A DNA stretch of 9,167 bases from JAVBKA01 sp031546715 (GTDB lineage Bacteria; Bacillota; Clostridia; Oscillospirales; UBA929), in contig JAVBKA010000152.1 of assembly GCA_031546715.1 (NCBI GenBank), forward strand, positions 1 through 9,167. Reading direction: 5' to 3'. The notes under the pieces are model-generated. The model was not told where the DNA came from. It was given only the letters and a program-made list of their open reading frames with translations, and did not search any database. Positions 1 through 7,684 of this stretch are shown piece after piece. The position numbers were made by a program, and so were the translations under genes. How positions within the stretch are numbered: position 1 is the stretch's first letter; every line of letters starts with the position of its first letter.

Positions 1-1042
1 ACTCCACGTAGCCCTCCACCCCTGTCATCTGCCCCGCAAAGCTGATTCTCGGGTTACTTTTCAGCTCAAAGCGAGGGTTTAACAGGCGCGGTGAGTCGAT
101 ATATGTATTTCTGTGCATAACGCCGTAACGCAAAAAATCCGCATTTTTTAGTGCTGGAATCAGCCCGAATACGCGCTTTTGCTCAGGAAATGTCAGATGA
201 GTTTGAAAACCCACAAGATTAAACACATCACCAGCGGCATTGTCTCGGCGGAGCTGAGCGACGGCGTATGCGCCCTTGCCTGTTCGTGGGTCACGCAGAC
301 CTATTGGCTTAAGTGGCCCAAATCTGAGGGTATTCTCTCCTCTCCTCGCCATGACCTCAACAGGCAGACAGCCTTCAAAGACCGCCTTGTCATCAAAGCC
401 GTGAAGCTCAGCCTCTTTTGCGGTTCTCAGGGCTTCCACGAGGGCTATATACTCAGGCTTGTCCATGGGGCAGTTTAAATAATCCGCATCGCCCTTGCCG
501 TAACGTGCGGCGAAGTACGCACTTTCCATGTCAATGCTGTCATGGGCTATGAGAGGGGCGGCTGCGTCAAAAAAGTGAAGCTGCTGACCGCCTAAAAGCT
601 CCTTGATATGCTCCGCCAGACTGTCCGAGGTCAGCGGTCCTGAGGCGACGATGACATTACCCTCAGGAAGCTCCGTCAGCTCCTGTTCAATAAGCGTAAT
701 CAGCGGGTTAGCCTTGATGTTCTCTGTTATCAATTTTGAAAAGCCGTGACGATCCACCGCAAGAGAGCCGCCAGCGGGGACACGGGTTTCGTCGGCACAT
801 TTAATTATCAGGCTGCCGAAACGCCGCATTTCCTCCTTGAGCAGACCAACCGCATTTTCAACACTGTCCGCCCGTAGTGAGTTTGAGCATACCAGTTCCG
901 CAAGCATGTCCGAATGGTGTGCAGGTGTGCGTTTATGGGGCTTCATTTCGTAGAGCCTCACTTGAACGCCGTGCCGTGCCAGTTGCCAAGCCGCCTCACA
1001 GCCTGCAAGTCCACCTCCGATAACGGTAACAGTTTTAGTCAT
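1..1042 (-). CDS. trmFO: TrmFO, folate-dependent tRNA uridine-54 C5-methyltransferase (partial, C-terminus beyond the window)
   Basis: TrmFO makes ribothymidine at position 54 of the tRNA T-loop, using methylene-tetrahydrofolate and FAD in the cytoplasm. The minus frame from the ATG at 1042 stays open to the window edge, giving 347 codons of a family usually about 435-450 residues, so roughly the last 90 are missing. The N-terminus has the FAD-binding GGGLAG (residues 9-14). Both expected cysteines are present: C52 in ELVCSNSLR and C225 in [10 protein letters not shown], matching the methyl-transfer and catalytic cysteines described for the Bacillus subtilis enzyme. The visible end includes [13 protein letters not shown], a family signature. 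The start overlaps the topA stop by 8 bp, with only a weak GAAG upstream, so translation is probably coupled to topA. The FAD motif plus both cysteines separate it from the related GidA/MnmG family. Confidence 0.95.
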   Translation of the reverse strand, partial: MTKTVTVIGGGLAGCEAAWQLARHGVQVRLYEMKPHKRTPAHHSDMLAELVCSNSLRADSVENAVGLLKEEMRRFGSLIIKCADETRVPAGGSLAVDRHGFSKLITENIKANPLITLIEQELTELPEGNVIVASGPLTSDSLAEHIKELLGGQQLHFFDAAAPLIAHDSIDMESAYFAARYGKGDADYLNCPMDKPEYIALVEALRTAKEAELHGFDDKAVFEGCLPVEVMARRGENTLRFGPLKPIGLRDPRTGKGAYAVAQLRRDNAAGDVFNLVGFQTHLTFPEQKRVFGLIPALKNADFLRYGVMHRNTYIDSPRLLNPRFELKSNPRISFAGQMTGVEGYVE

Positions 1043-3443
1043 TGGCTTCAGTTGTCGTCTTTTTAGCGGCTTTTTTTGCGGGTGCTTTTGTCGCGGTCTT
1101 TGTCGCGGTTTTAGGGGCGGCTTTGGGCTTCGCTGTTTTGGCGGCGGTTTTTGGTTTGGTTGTTTTGGCGGCGGTTGTATCAGACTTAGCGGTAGTTTTT
1201 TCAGCTTTTGGTTTTGCGGTTTTAGTTGCAGACTTTTCAGTCTTAGCGGGGGTTTTTGCTGTGGTTTTTTTCGCTGTCGTCTTAGTGCTCGCTGCTTTGG
1301 ACGCTGGTTTTTTGCTATCGGTGCTTTCTGCGCCCTCGGTGGTTTCTTTTTTCTTGTAGCCTCTTGCGTCCTCTGGAATATATGCAGAGCATTGGGGGTT
1401 TTCGCATAAGCCGACTTTACTGTAGCGTGGCTTAAACAGCGTATTTCCGCACTGCTCACAGTTGGTTTTTTGAGGTGTACCCCATGTCATAAATCCACAT
1501 GCAGGTGATTTTTCGCAGCCGTAGTAGGCGTAACCTTTTTTGGACTTCTTCTTGAGAATCTTGCCACTGCATAGAGGACAAATGCCCTCGGTTTCTTCGG
1601 CAACAGGCTTCGTATTCTTGCACTCGTCTGGATAACCCTCGCAAGCCATATACCGACCGAAACGCCCTAGCTTAACGACCATTTTGCGCCCACACACATC
1701 GCAGACGAAATTTGTTTCCTCATCGGGAACCTTCACTCTGTTAGTGTCCTCAGAGGCAGTTTTAACAGACTGGGAAAACTCGCCGTAAAACTCGCCGAGC
1801 ATTGTCTTCCAACGTTTTTTGCCGTCCTCCACCTCGTCAAGCTCGTTTTCCATACGGGCTGTAAAGGCGACGTCAACAATATCGGTGAATTTGTCAAGCA
1901 TATATCTGGTGACAGTTTCACCAAGTGGTGTGGGGCGAAGCTGTTTAGCCTCTCTCACAACGTACTCACGGTCTGTAATGGTAGATATAGTCGGCGCATA
2001 GGTGGACGGACGTCCCACGCCCTTTTCCTCCATTGCACGAATCAGTGATGCCTCTGTGTATCTCGCAGGGGGCTTTGTGAAATGCTGATGTGGAAGAATG
2101 TTTTCAAGACCCAGCGCCTCGCCCTGTGCGAGGTTCGGCAGTGCAACCCCAACCTCTTCCTCGCTGTCGTCCTTGCCTTCTTCGTAGACAGCCGTAAAAC
2201 CTGCAAACTTAACTGTGGTGTGATTTGCTCTGAAAACTTCTCCTGCCGAAACAGTGTCGATTGTCAGCACGTCAAATACAGCATTTTCCATTTGGCAGGA
2301 AATAAATCTATCCCATATGAGCTTATACAGCTTATACTGCTCAGGCGACAGATGCGCCCTGACACTGTCAGGCGGGAGGTCGATATATGACGGTCTGATG
2401 GCTTCGTGAGCGTCCTGCGCGCCCGCCTTGGTTTTGTACACCTTTGGGGCTTTTGGCAGATGGTTCTCGCCGTAGGTTTTGGCGATGTAATTTCTCGCAT
2501 CGGTGACAGCATCGTCTGAAAGGCGCAGTGAATCGGTACGCATATAGGTAATAAGACCCGTCAGCCCATGACCTGGAACTTCAATTCCTTCGTAGAGCTG
2601 CTGAGCTATTGCCATGGTGCGCTTTGGCGACATTGAGTGTCTCCGTGAAGCCTCCTGTTGAAGGGTTGACGTTGTAAATGGTGGCGCGGGAGAGCGGCGT
2701 TTATCATTATGGCTGATGCTATGCACCGCAAAAGGCGCATGGGTAACAGCGTTAATAATAGCGTCAGCCTCTGCCTCTGTGCCAAGTTCCGCAGCTTTTT
2801 TGCCCACAGGTGCAAAATATTTAGCAGTAAACGTACCTGCGCCCTGTAGTCGCTTTAGGCTTACCTCAATTGTCCAGTATTCATCTGCCTTAAAAGCTCG
2901 GATTTCGTCCTCACGGTCAACAACAAGCCGTGTAGCCACTGACTGCACACGTCCTGCGGACAGACCTGTTTTTATTTTACGCCAAAGTACTGGCGAGATT
3001 TCATAGCCAACAATTCTGTCCAAGGCACGGCGCGCCTGTTGTGCGTCAACAAGTTGGTCGTCAATAGCTCTGGGCTGCTGAATTGATGAGAGGACTTCCT
3101 TTTTTGTAATTTCGTTAAAGGTTACCCGCTTTGCCTGTTCGTTTTTCAGACCCAGTAATTCCTTAAGGTGCCAAGAAATAGCCTCTCCCTCACGGTCAGG
3201 GTCAGTTGCAAGATACACTGTTTCGCTACTCTTTGCAAGCTTTTTCAGCTCCGATATCAGAGCGTCCTTACCTTCGGAAATTTGATAGTTAAGCTCGAAG
3301 TCGTTTTTAACATCAACGCCGATACCGCTTTTAGGCAAGTCACGGACGTGACCCATGGTCGCCTTTACGGTATAGTCGCCGCCAAGGTACTGACCGATTG
3401 TACGAGCTTTTGCAGGGGATTCTACGATTACCAAATGAGACAT
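1035..3443 (-). CDS. topA: DNA topoisomerase I (type IA) with three zinc fingers and a histone-H1-like C-terminal tail
   Basis: TopA relaxes negative supercoils by cutting one DNA strand through a 5'-phosphotyrosine link. The 802-residue protein starts with a Toprim domain: VIVESPAKA (5-13, E8) and the acidic DPDREGEA motif (81-88). [11 protein letters not shown] (164-174) belongs to the core. The catalytic tyrosine is Y300 in [14 protein letters not shown], and [11 protein letters not shown] lies at 473-483. Three four-cysteine fingers follow: C581/C584/C601/C608, C622/C625/C643/C649 and C662/C665/C680/C685. From about 697 to the end runs a tail of mostly Lys, Ala, Thr and Pro (for example KTAKPKA), resembling linker histone H1 tails and longer than usual for a Firmicute TopA as I recall them. 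The ATG has a textbook GGAGG seven bases upstream (3451-3455). The gene follows dprA after 49 bp and runs into trmFO. Confidence 0.98.
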   Translation of the reverse strand: MSHLVIVESPAKARTIGQYLGGDYTVKATMGHVRDLPKSGIGVDVKNDFELNYQISEGKDALISELKKLAKSSETVYLATDPDREGEAISWHLKELLGLKNEQAKRVTFNEITKKEVLSSIQQPRAIDDQLVDAQQARRALDRIVGYEISPVLWRKIKTGLSAGRVQSVATRLVVDREDEIRAFKADEYWTIEVSLKRLQGAGTFTAKYFAPVGKKAAELGTEAEADAIINAVTHAPFAVHSISHNDKRRSPAPPFTTSTLQQEASRRHSMSPKRTMAIAQQLYEGIEVPGHGLTGLITYMRTDSLRLSDDAVTDARNYIAKTYGENHLPKAPKVYKTKAGAQDAHEAIRPSYIDLPPDSVRAHLSPEQYKLYKLIWDRFISCQMENAVFDVLTIDTVSAGEVFRANHTTVKFAGFTAVYEEGKDDSEEEVGVALPNLAQGEALGLENILPHQHFTKPPARYTEASLIRAMEEKGVGRPSTYAPTISTITDREYVVREAKQLRPTPLGETVTRYMLDKFTDIVDVAFTARMENELDEVEDGKKRWKTMLGEFYGEFSQSVKTASEDTNRVKVPDEETNFVCDVCGRKMVVKLGRFGRYMACEGYPDECKNTKPVAEETEGICPLCSGKILKKKSKKGYAYYGCEKSPACGFMTWGTPQKTNCEQCGNTLFKPRYSKVGLCENPQCSAYIPEDARGYKKKETTEGAESTDSKKPASKAASTKTTAKKTTAKTPAKTEKSATKTAKPKAEKTTAKSDTTAAKTTKPKTAAKTAKPKAAPKTATKTATKAPAKKAAKKTTTEAND
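1038..1355 (-). repeat. Low-complexity Lys/Ala/Thr/Pro repeat region encoding the TopA tail
   Basis: Roughly 105 codons at the 3' end of topA use almost only AAA/AAG, GCN, ACN and CCN codons. They make degenerate repeats of the type KTAKPKA, KTTAK and KTATKTATK. The repeats are imperfect at DNA level, so this is a biased coding region rather than a clean tandem array, but such DNA tends to change length by slippage or recombination. It keeps the topA frame to the stop codon. The last codons also contain the trmFO start. Confidence 0.8.
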
Positions 3444-3484
3444 TTGTTGACCTCCAAAATGGATTGGGTTGCATTTAGTTTATA

Positions 3485-3490
3485 ATTATA
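3485..3490 (-). promoter_or_regulatory. Possible -10 element for topA/trmFO
   Basis: The 49-bp gap between dprA and topA contains a perfect TATAAT on the minus strand, in an AT-rich stretch ending about 40 bases before the topA ATG. No good TTGACA-like -35 is found 16-18 bp upstream (that region is the end of dprA, reading roughly GGCAGA), and there is no TG extension. It may be a weak internal promoter giving topA some independence from dprA, or chance in AT-rich DNA. Confidence 0.3.
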
Positions 3491-3492
3491 AG

Positions 3493-4698
3493 TTAATCCA
3501 GAGTGAATCTGCCCTCTGGAGTGCGTGACAGAATGCCGTCGATTTCAAGCAAGGTTATTTCGGACAGTGCGGCGGACATTGTCATGCCTGTCGCCTCCAT
3601 AATTTCATCCGTCAACATGGGGCGACCGTTTACTGCCCTAAGAATTGCTTGCTGCTGAGCGGTGTAATTGGCTATAACCTTTGATAAATCTATTTTTTTC
3701 GCTTCCGCTTTTTCGGTCTTTTTCGCCGAGGACGTTTTTTGAGACGGCTTTTCAGTTGGCTGCAAGGATTCCGGCACAGGCTTGCCGTCGAGGGTTATTC
3801 TGTGAGGATAGTGCGCAACGTATTCCATAAGTATGTCCAACGGCTCGGAAACCAGCGCAGCTCCGCTTTTTATAAGCTGATGAGAACCCACAAAGTCAGG
3901 CGTTGCAATACTGCCCGGCACTGCGTACACATCCCGCCCCTGTTCAAGCGCGCAGGACGCTGTTATCAATGCGCCTGAATGCCGTGGAGCTTCTACTACC
4001 AAAACGCCGACAGACAGCCCTGATATTATGCGGTTGCGCCTTGGAAAGCTCTCCTTCGTGGGAGTTGCCCATGGCTCGTACTCGCTGATAACCGCACCGT
4101 AGGAGGCGATATCCTCCAAAAGCTGCTTATTGTCCGCAGGATAGGCTACATCCACGCCGCAGCCTAGCACCGCCACTGTGGGCTTTTGCGCCCTGAGTGC
4201 GCCCTCATGGGCGCAGCGGTCAATTCCCAACGCTCCCCCAGAAACTATCAGAATCCCCGCCTTCGCCAGTGCATAGGACATACGAAGAGCGCAGTCCGCA
4301 CCATAGGCGGAGGGCTTGCGCGTGCCCACAAAGCCAATGGCGGCTTCATCGTCAATTTCGGGAAGCGTGCCTTTAATATACAACACTCTGGGCGGTTCGT
4401 AAATGTTTTTCAGCCTGTCGGGGTAATCTGCGTCCTGAATTGTGATTAAGCGTATGCTTTCGTTGTTACAGTGGTCGATTATTCTCAACCCGTAATCAAG
4501 ATTTTTATCCATTAAAGCAAAAAGTGCGCTATCAGTAAGGCGGCTGTAGCTTCCCATTTCTAAGGCGGACTTGATGTCAGCCTCCTTTGCATAGTACAAC
4601 GCTTCGGGACTGCCAAAGGCTTCAAGGAGGTCGTTTTCTAATTTCTGTGAGATTTCACGCTTTGAAGAAAGCCACAACCAAAATTGCAACGAGCTCAT
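3493..4698 (-). CDS. dprA: DNA processing protein DprA (Smf)
   Basis: DprA binds incoming single-stranded DNA during natural transformation, protects it and loads RecA; it is also widespread in bacteria not known to be competent. Numbered from the ATG at 4698 (401 residues), an N-terminal helical region precedes a Rossmann-like core: VGTRKPSAYG (124-133), SGGALGID (153-160), LGCGVDVAYP (178-187) and FPRRNRIISGL (218-228). A Lys/Ser/Thr-rich linker (about 316-335) leads to a C-terminal winged-helix domain (about 341-401), the part that contacts partner proteins in some species. The frame also opens at a GTG at 4713, but that codon sits inside the likely ribosome binding site. The ATG at 4698 has GGGAG eight bases upstream and forms a classic ATGA 4-bp overlap with the preceding methyltransferase, so I prefer it. 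All core motifs look intact. Confidence 0.96.
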   Translation of the reverse strand: MSSLQFWLWLSSKREISQKLENDLLEAFGSPEALYYAKEADIKSALEMGSYSRLTDSALFALMDKNLDYGLRIIDHCNNESIRLITIQDADYPDRLKNIYEPPRVLYIKGTLPEIDDEAAIGFVGTRKPSAYGADCALRMSYALAKAGILIVSGGALGIDRCAHEGALRAQKPTVAVLGCGVDVAYPADNKQLLEDIASYGAVISEYEPWATPTKESFPRRNRIISGLSVGVLVVEAPRHSGALITASCALEQGRDVYAVPGSIATPDFVGSHQLIKSGAALVSEPLDILMEYVAHYPHRITLDGKPVPESLQPTEKPSQKTSSAKKTEKAEAKKIDLSKVIANYTAQQQAILRAVNGRPMLTDEIMEATGMTMSAALSEITLLEIDGILSRTPEGRFTLD

Positions 4699-5435
4699 TT
4701 GCTCAACTCCCACATAAGTATTGCCGCTGCGGTTGCGGCGTTTAAGGATTCCGCCCGCCCTCTCATGGGGATTGTTACGCGCTTTTCAGCGGCGAAAATT
4801 ATGTCTGACGACAGCCCTTGACCTTCGTTACCGATTGCTAATATGCAGGGTCGCTTCTCAGCCGTGGTTACGTCCTCGCCGTTTTGCACCGCGGCATATA
4901 TGGGAAGCGGGAAAGTCTCCAAGGCACTGAGCATACATATGTTTAGGCGAAAAACCGCACCCATCGAGCCTCTAAGGGTTTTGGGGGAATACGGGTCGGC
5001 ACAGCCCTGTAACAGCAAGGCTCCCGCAAAACCAAAGGCTTCGGCTGTTCTGAGCATTGTACCCACATTGCCGGGGTCTTGGACGCGGTCTAGGAGCAGA
5101 TATGAGCGGTTGGTGTCAAGGCATATCCCCTGCACCTTTGGAAGCGGTACGGTAAACAGTACGCCCTGTGGCGTCTGCTGATACGAGGCGGTGGCTAACG
5201 CGTCCCCAGAGGCATAATGTATCTTTGTAAGTTCAGGCAGCTCAGGCAGTGCGGCAGACCTTGTACATAACACATTGTTAATCTCAAGACCTGACGCCAG
5301 TGCGTCATTTAAAAGCTTTACACCCTCGCAGACATATTCGCCACATGTCCTACGGTAAGAGCCGTCCTCAGAAAGCCTTGAAAAATGAGCGATAAGGGGA
5401 TTTTTTTTAGAGGTTATAACATCATTTTGTGTCAT
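4695..5435 (-). CDS. SpoU/TrmH-family RNA 2'-O-ribose methyltransferase
   Basis: This 246-residue protein belongs to the SPOUT superfamily, trefoil-knot enzymes that use S-adenosylmethionine to methylate ribose 2'-OH groups in rRNA or tRNA. An N-terminal substrate-binding domain (about 1-100, with ITSKKNPLI and YVCEGVKLL) precedes the catalytic domain. The three SpoU motifs are complete: motif 1 around DPGNVGTMLRTAEAFGF (120-136, N123 and R129), motif 2 IGNEGQGL (201-208) and motif 3 IPMRGRAESLNAATAAAI (222-239). The layout resembles the RlmB/YsgA group, but the target nucleotide cannot be read from sequence. The ATG at 5435 overlaps the preceding membrane-protein gene by 14 bp and shows no strong Shine-Dalgarno, so coupling is likely. 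Its stop overlaps the dprA start by 4 bp. Confidence 0.93.
   Translation of the reverse strand: MTQNDVITSKKNPLIAHFSRLSEDGSYRRTCGEYVCEGVKLLNDALASGLEINNVLCTRSAALPELPELTKIHYASGDALATASYQQTPQGVLFTVPLPKVQGICLDTNRSYLLLDRVQDPGNVGTMLRTAEAFGFAGALLLQGCADPYSPKTLRGSMGAVFRLNICMLSALETFPLPIYAAVQNGEDVTTAEKRPCILAIGNEGQGLSSDIIFAAEKRVTIPMRGRAESLNAATAAAILMWELSK
4707..4711 (-). promoter_or_regulatory. Ribosome binding site that decides the dprA start
   Basis: GGGAG lies eight bases before the ATG at 4698 and within the last codons of the upstream methyltransferase gene. Because it overlaps the alternative GTG at 4713-4711, that GTG is unlikely to be the true start. Confidence 0.7.
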
Positions 5436-6036
5436 AAATCAGCTTTAAAAACTTTGCGGACATCTCGCGGTTAGGTTGATTATCCTCATTGTTGGTAGCG
5501 CGGATACAGGCATACATTACGCGCTTTTCCTCAAAATCTACGGAAACATTCAGACCAGCCCGTATTAGAATGGGCAAATTCTCGAGCACCGCAATCCACG
5601 GCGCATTTTCCTTAGTTTTAAAGCCCAGCTCCTGTAGGTTGATAAACCCCTCGCCCTCTTCAAACTGTGCGCCCATGTAATCGTCAAAGAGATAGAGTGA
5701 CTTTAAATCCTCCAAAAAGCAAACGGTAAACTTTTGAATGTTCACCATGCCCATTTCAGAATTAGGGTCCATATACAGAGCATCGCAGTAATAATCCGCT
5801 ACACCGTCGGCGTTGGTATCACTGCCAACCTCCGCAAAGAGATTAGTAATTTCTGCAACAGATTCAGTGGTAACAGGCAAATTTGTGGCAATTACATAGG
5901 AATAGTCTGCTTCTCTGCGGTTTGCGAAGTCGTTTATCATAAACACAAGTATAATTACAGCCAGAATTCCAACGATTGTGTGAACCTTGTAATGATACCA
6001 ATAGCTGTTTGTAAACCAATGCTTAAACCGTTCCAC
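5422..6036 (-). CDS. Hypothetical single-pass membrane protein with an EF-hand-like loop
   Basis: I do not recognise this 204-residue protein by name. It has a short basic/aromatic N-terminus (WFTNSYWYHYKVH), one hydrophobic segment at about 19-35 and a mostly acidic domain of about 165 residues. The positive-inside rule suggests this domain is outside the cell. Residues 73-81 (DTNADGVAD) match the DxNxDGxxD start of an EF-hand or dockerin-type calcium loop, though position 12 is Cys84 rather than an acidic residue. Clostridial genomes, as I recall, carry many small proteins with a similar aromatic-K-x-H start before one membrane helix, function unknown. The start is GTG at 6036, with AGGAGG seven bases upstream; an ATG two bases earlier is out of frame. 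It lies 64 bp after lysS and overlaps the methyltransferase gene by 14 bp. Confidence 0.85.
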   Translation of the reverse strand: MERFKHWFTNSYWYHYKVHTIVGILAVIILVFMINDFANRREADYSYVIATNLPVTTESVAEITNLFAEVGSDTNADGVADYYCDALYMDPNSEMGMVNIQKFTVCFLEDLKSLYLFDDYMGAQFEEGEGFINLQELGFKTKENAPWIAVLENLPILIRAGLNVSVDFEEKRVMYACIRATNNEDNQPNREMSAKFLKLIYDTK

Positions 6037-6058
6037 ATCTGCGCCTCCTTTGCATTAA

Positions 6059-6083
6059 GCGAGTGTATTATGCGAGTGTATTA
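6059..6083. repeat. Tandem 12-bp direct repeat upstream of the membrane-protein gene
   Basis: GCGAGTGTATTA occurs twice on the plus strand, at 6059-6070 and 6072-6083, separated by one base. It lies in the 64-bp gap between lysS and the 204-residue membrane-protein gene, just upstream of that gene's ribosome binding site. On the minus strand the copies read TAATACACTCGC and include a CATAAT that resembles a -10 box, but the nearest -35-like CTGACA is 20 bp away, too far for a normal promoter. It could be an operator or a small slippage duplication. Confidence 0.6.
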
Positions 6084-6100
6084 AACGAAAATTGTCAGAT

Positions 6101-7600
6101 TTATGGCTTCATGGTCGGAAACAGCAGCACATCACGAATTGACGGACTGTCTGTCAGCAGCATTGCAAGGCGGTCAATGCCGATACCTTCTCCGCCTGTG
6201 GGGGGCAGACCATACTCAAGTGCCGTTAGGAAATCCTCATCGAGCATCATGGCTTCGCTGTCGCCGCCTTCGCGGAGCTTTACTTGACTTTCAAAGCGGC
6301 TTCGCTGGTCAATAGGGTCATTAAGCTCGGAGAATGCGTTAGCAAGCTCACGACGGGTAACAAACAGCTCGAAGCGGTCAGTCAGGCGGGGGTCGTCTCC
6401 GCAGCGTTTCGCCAATGGGGACACCTCAACTGGGTGGCGGGTTATGAAAACAGGCTGAACGAGATTGCTCTCAACACGCTGGTCAAACACTTCATAGAGA
6501 AGCTCGCCCCATGTAGCTGCCGCCTTCGGCTCAATGCCAATACTGCGAACGGCTGCCCGCGCTTCCTCGTCTGTGGAGAAGGACATAAAGTCAACGCCTG
6601 CGTACTTCTTAACAGCATCAGCCATGGAAAGTCGCTCCCACGGCGCAGTCATGTTAATCTGCTCCCCCTGATAGGGGATAACCAAAGTATCGTGAGGCAA
6701 CTCGGGATAAATTTCCTTCACAAGACCGACAATCATTTCCTCAGTCATGTCCATCATGGTATTACAGTCTGCAAAGGCTTCGTAAAACTCAATGGTGGTG
6801 AATTCGGGGTTATGGCGCGTGTCCATGCCCTCGTTTCGGAACAGTCTTCCGATTTCGTAGACCTTTTCTAGTCCGCCTACAATCAGCCTTTTTAAGTGCA
6901 GCTCAGTGGCAACACGAAGATACATATCAATGTCCAGCGTGTTGTGATGTGTAGTAAATGGTCTTGCATTTGCGCCGCCCATAATAGTTGAAAGCACAGG
7001 GGTTTCAACTTCTAGGTAGCCACGTTGGTCAAGATATCTGCGAATGCCTGTAATCATCTTTGTACGGATTTCAAAGGCTCGCTTAACGTCAGGGTTGACA
7101 ATCAGGTCAACATATCTTTGACGATAGCGGGTTTCAGAGTCAGTCAGCCCGTGAAATTTTTCGGGCAGCGGTCGCAGTGACTTTGAAAGCAACACAACAG
7201 AGGTACAGTGAACGGATATTTCTCCACGTCTGGTACGGAAAACCGTACCTTCTGCGCCGAAAATGTCGCCAATGTCCCACTTTTTAAATTCTGAGAAGGC
7301 TTCCTCGCCTAAATCGTCAATTTTGACATAGATTTGCAGACGTCCCGAACCGTCCTGAAGGTCGGTAAAAAACGCCTTGCCCATATCGCGTTTGGACATT
7401 TGACGACCTGCTAGACGAACGGTCTGCCCTTCAAGAGCTTCAAAATTGTCCTTAATGTCTTTGCAGTAATGTGTGCGGTCATATCTGGTAATTGCGAAGG
7501 GGTCGCGCCCGCTTTCCTGTAGGTCTGTGAGCTTGTCCCTTCTAATTTGGAGCATTTCGCTTAAGGATATTTCCGGAGAATTTTCAACAGTGTCTGACAT
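6101..7600 (-). CDS. lysS: Lysyl-tRNA synthetase, class II
   Basis: LysS charges tRNA-Lys with lysine using ATP, in the cytoplasm as a dimer. The 499-residue length is normal for bacterial class II enzymes. An OB-fold anticodon-binding domain fills about 61-138. The catalytic domain follows with all three class II motifs: motif 1 ending in LEVETP (about 186-201), motif 2 FRNEGMDTRHNPEFTTIEFYEAF (254-276, R255 and E257) and motif 3 GGEGIGIDRL (469-478, R477). MGGANARPF (207-215) is typical of LysRS. The ATG at 7600 has a GAGGA about twelve bases upstream, rather far but plausible. There is no room for a T-box leader in the 84-bp gap after greA. The greA-lysS pairing is common in Firmicutes and suggests shared transcription. 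Confidence 0.98.
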   Translation of the reverse strand: MSDTVENSPEISLSEMLQIRRDKLTDLQESGRDPFAITRYDRTHYCKDIKDNFEALEGQTVRLAGRQMSKRDMGKAFFTDLQDGSGRLQIYVKIDDLGEEAFSEFKKWDIGDIFGAEGTVFRTRRGEISVHCTSVVLLSKSLRPLPEKFHGLTDSETRYRQRYVDLIVNPDVKRAFEIRTKMITGIRRYLDQRGYLEVETPVLSTIMGGANARPFTTHHNTLDIDMYLRVATELHLKRLIVGGLEKVYEIGRLFRNEGMDTRHNPEFTTIEFYEAFADCNTMMDMTEEMIVGLVKEIYPELPHDTLVIPYQGEQINMTAPWERLSMADAVKKYAGVDFMSFSTDEEARAAVRSIGIEPKAAATWGELLYEVFDQRVESNLVQPVFITRHPVEVSPLAKRCGDDPRLTDRFELFVTRRELANAFSELNDPIDQRSRFESQVKLREGGDSEAMMLDEDFLTALEYGLPPTGGEGIGIDRLAMLLTDSPSIRDVLLFPTMKP

Positions 7601-7638
7601 TTATACGGCACGTCCTCGTTATAAAGTATAATTTTTGA

Positions 7639-7674
7639 AGGTCGGAGACCTCATAAGAAGCCCCCGACCTTTTA
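7639..7674. terminator. Hairpin between greA and lysS (terminator-like, orientation uncertain)
   Basis: AAGGTCGG (7639-7646) pairs with CCGACCTT (7667-7674), and the loop can form a further short CTTC/GAGG stem. On the minus strand, the direction of greA, the stem is followed by CAAAAATTA, which lacks a U-run, so termination after greA should be weak at best. On the plus strand it is followed by TTTTA, closer to a terminator, but no plus-strand gene precedes it. It may act as an mRNA-processing or stabilising structure between greA and lysS. Confidence 0.45.
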
Positions 7675-7684
7675 TCCCATAAGG

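Noticed and set aside
179..478. Open frame of 99 codons on the plus strand
   Set aside because: It is antisense to trmFO, whose FAD motif, both cysteines and [11 protein letters not shown] signature show that the minus frame is the real gene.
1042..1359. Open frame of 105 codons on the plus strand, rich in Val, Ala and Phe
   Set aside because: It is the exact mirror of the Lys/Ala/Thr-biased topA tail; the hydrophobic look comes from reverse-complemented AAA/GCN/ACN codons, and it lacks a ribosome binding site.
3498..3519. Inverted repeat CCAGAG/CTCTGG at the end of dprA as a terminator
   Set aside because: It lies within dprA codons and is followed by ATTAACTTATAATT rather than a U-run.
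4711..4713. GTG as the start of dprA, adding five residues
   Set aside because: The GTG overlaps the GGGAG ribosome binding site used by the ATG at 4698, which also forms the usual 4-bp ATGA overlap.
6284..6871. Open frame of 195 codons on the plus strand
   Set aside because: It lies wholly inside lysS on the opposite strand, has no ribosome binding site or family motif, and lysS is complete with all class II motifs.
7601..7684. T-box or lysine riboswitch upstream of lysS
   Set aside because: The gap is only 84 bp, shows no T-box sequence, and contains just the single hairpin.
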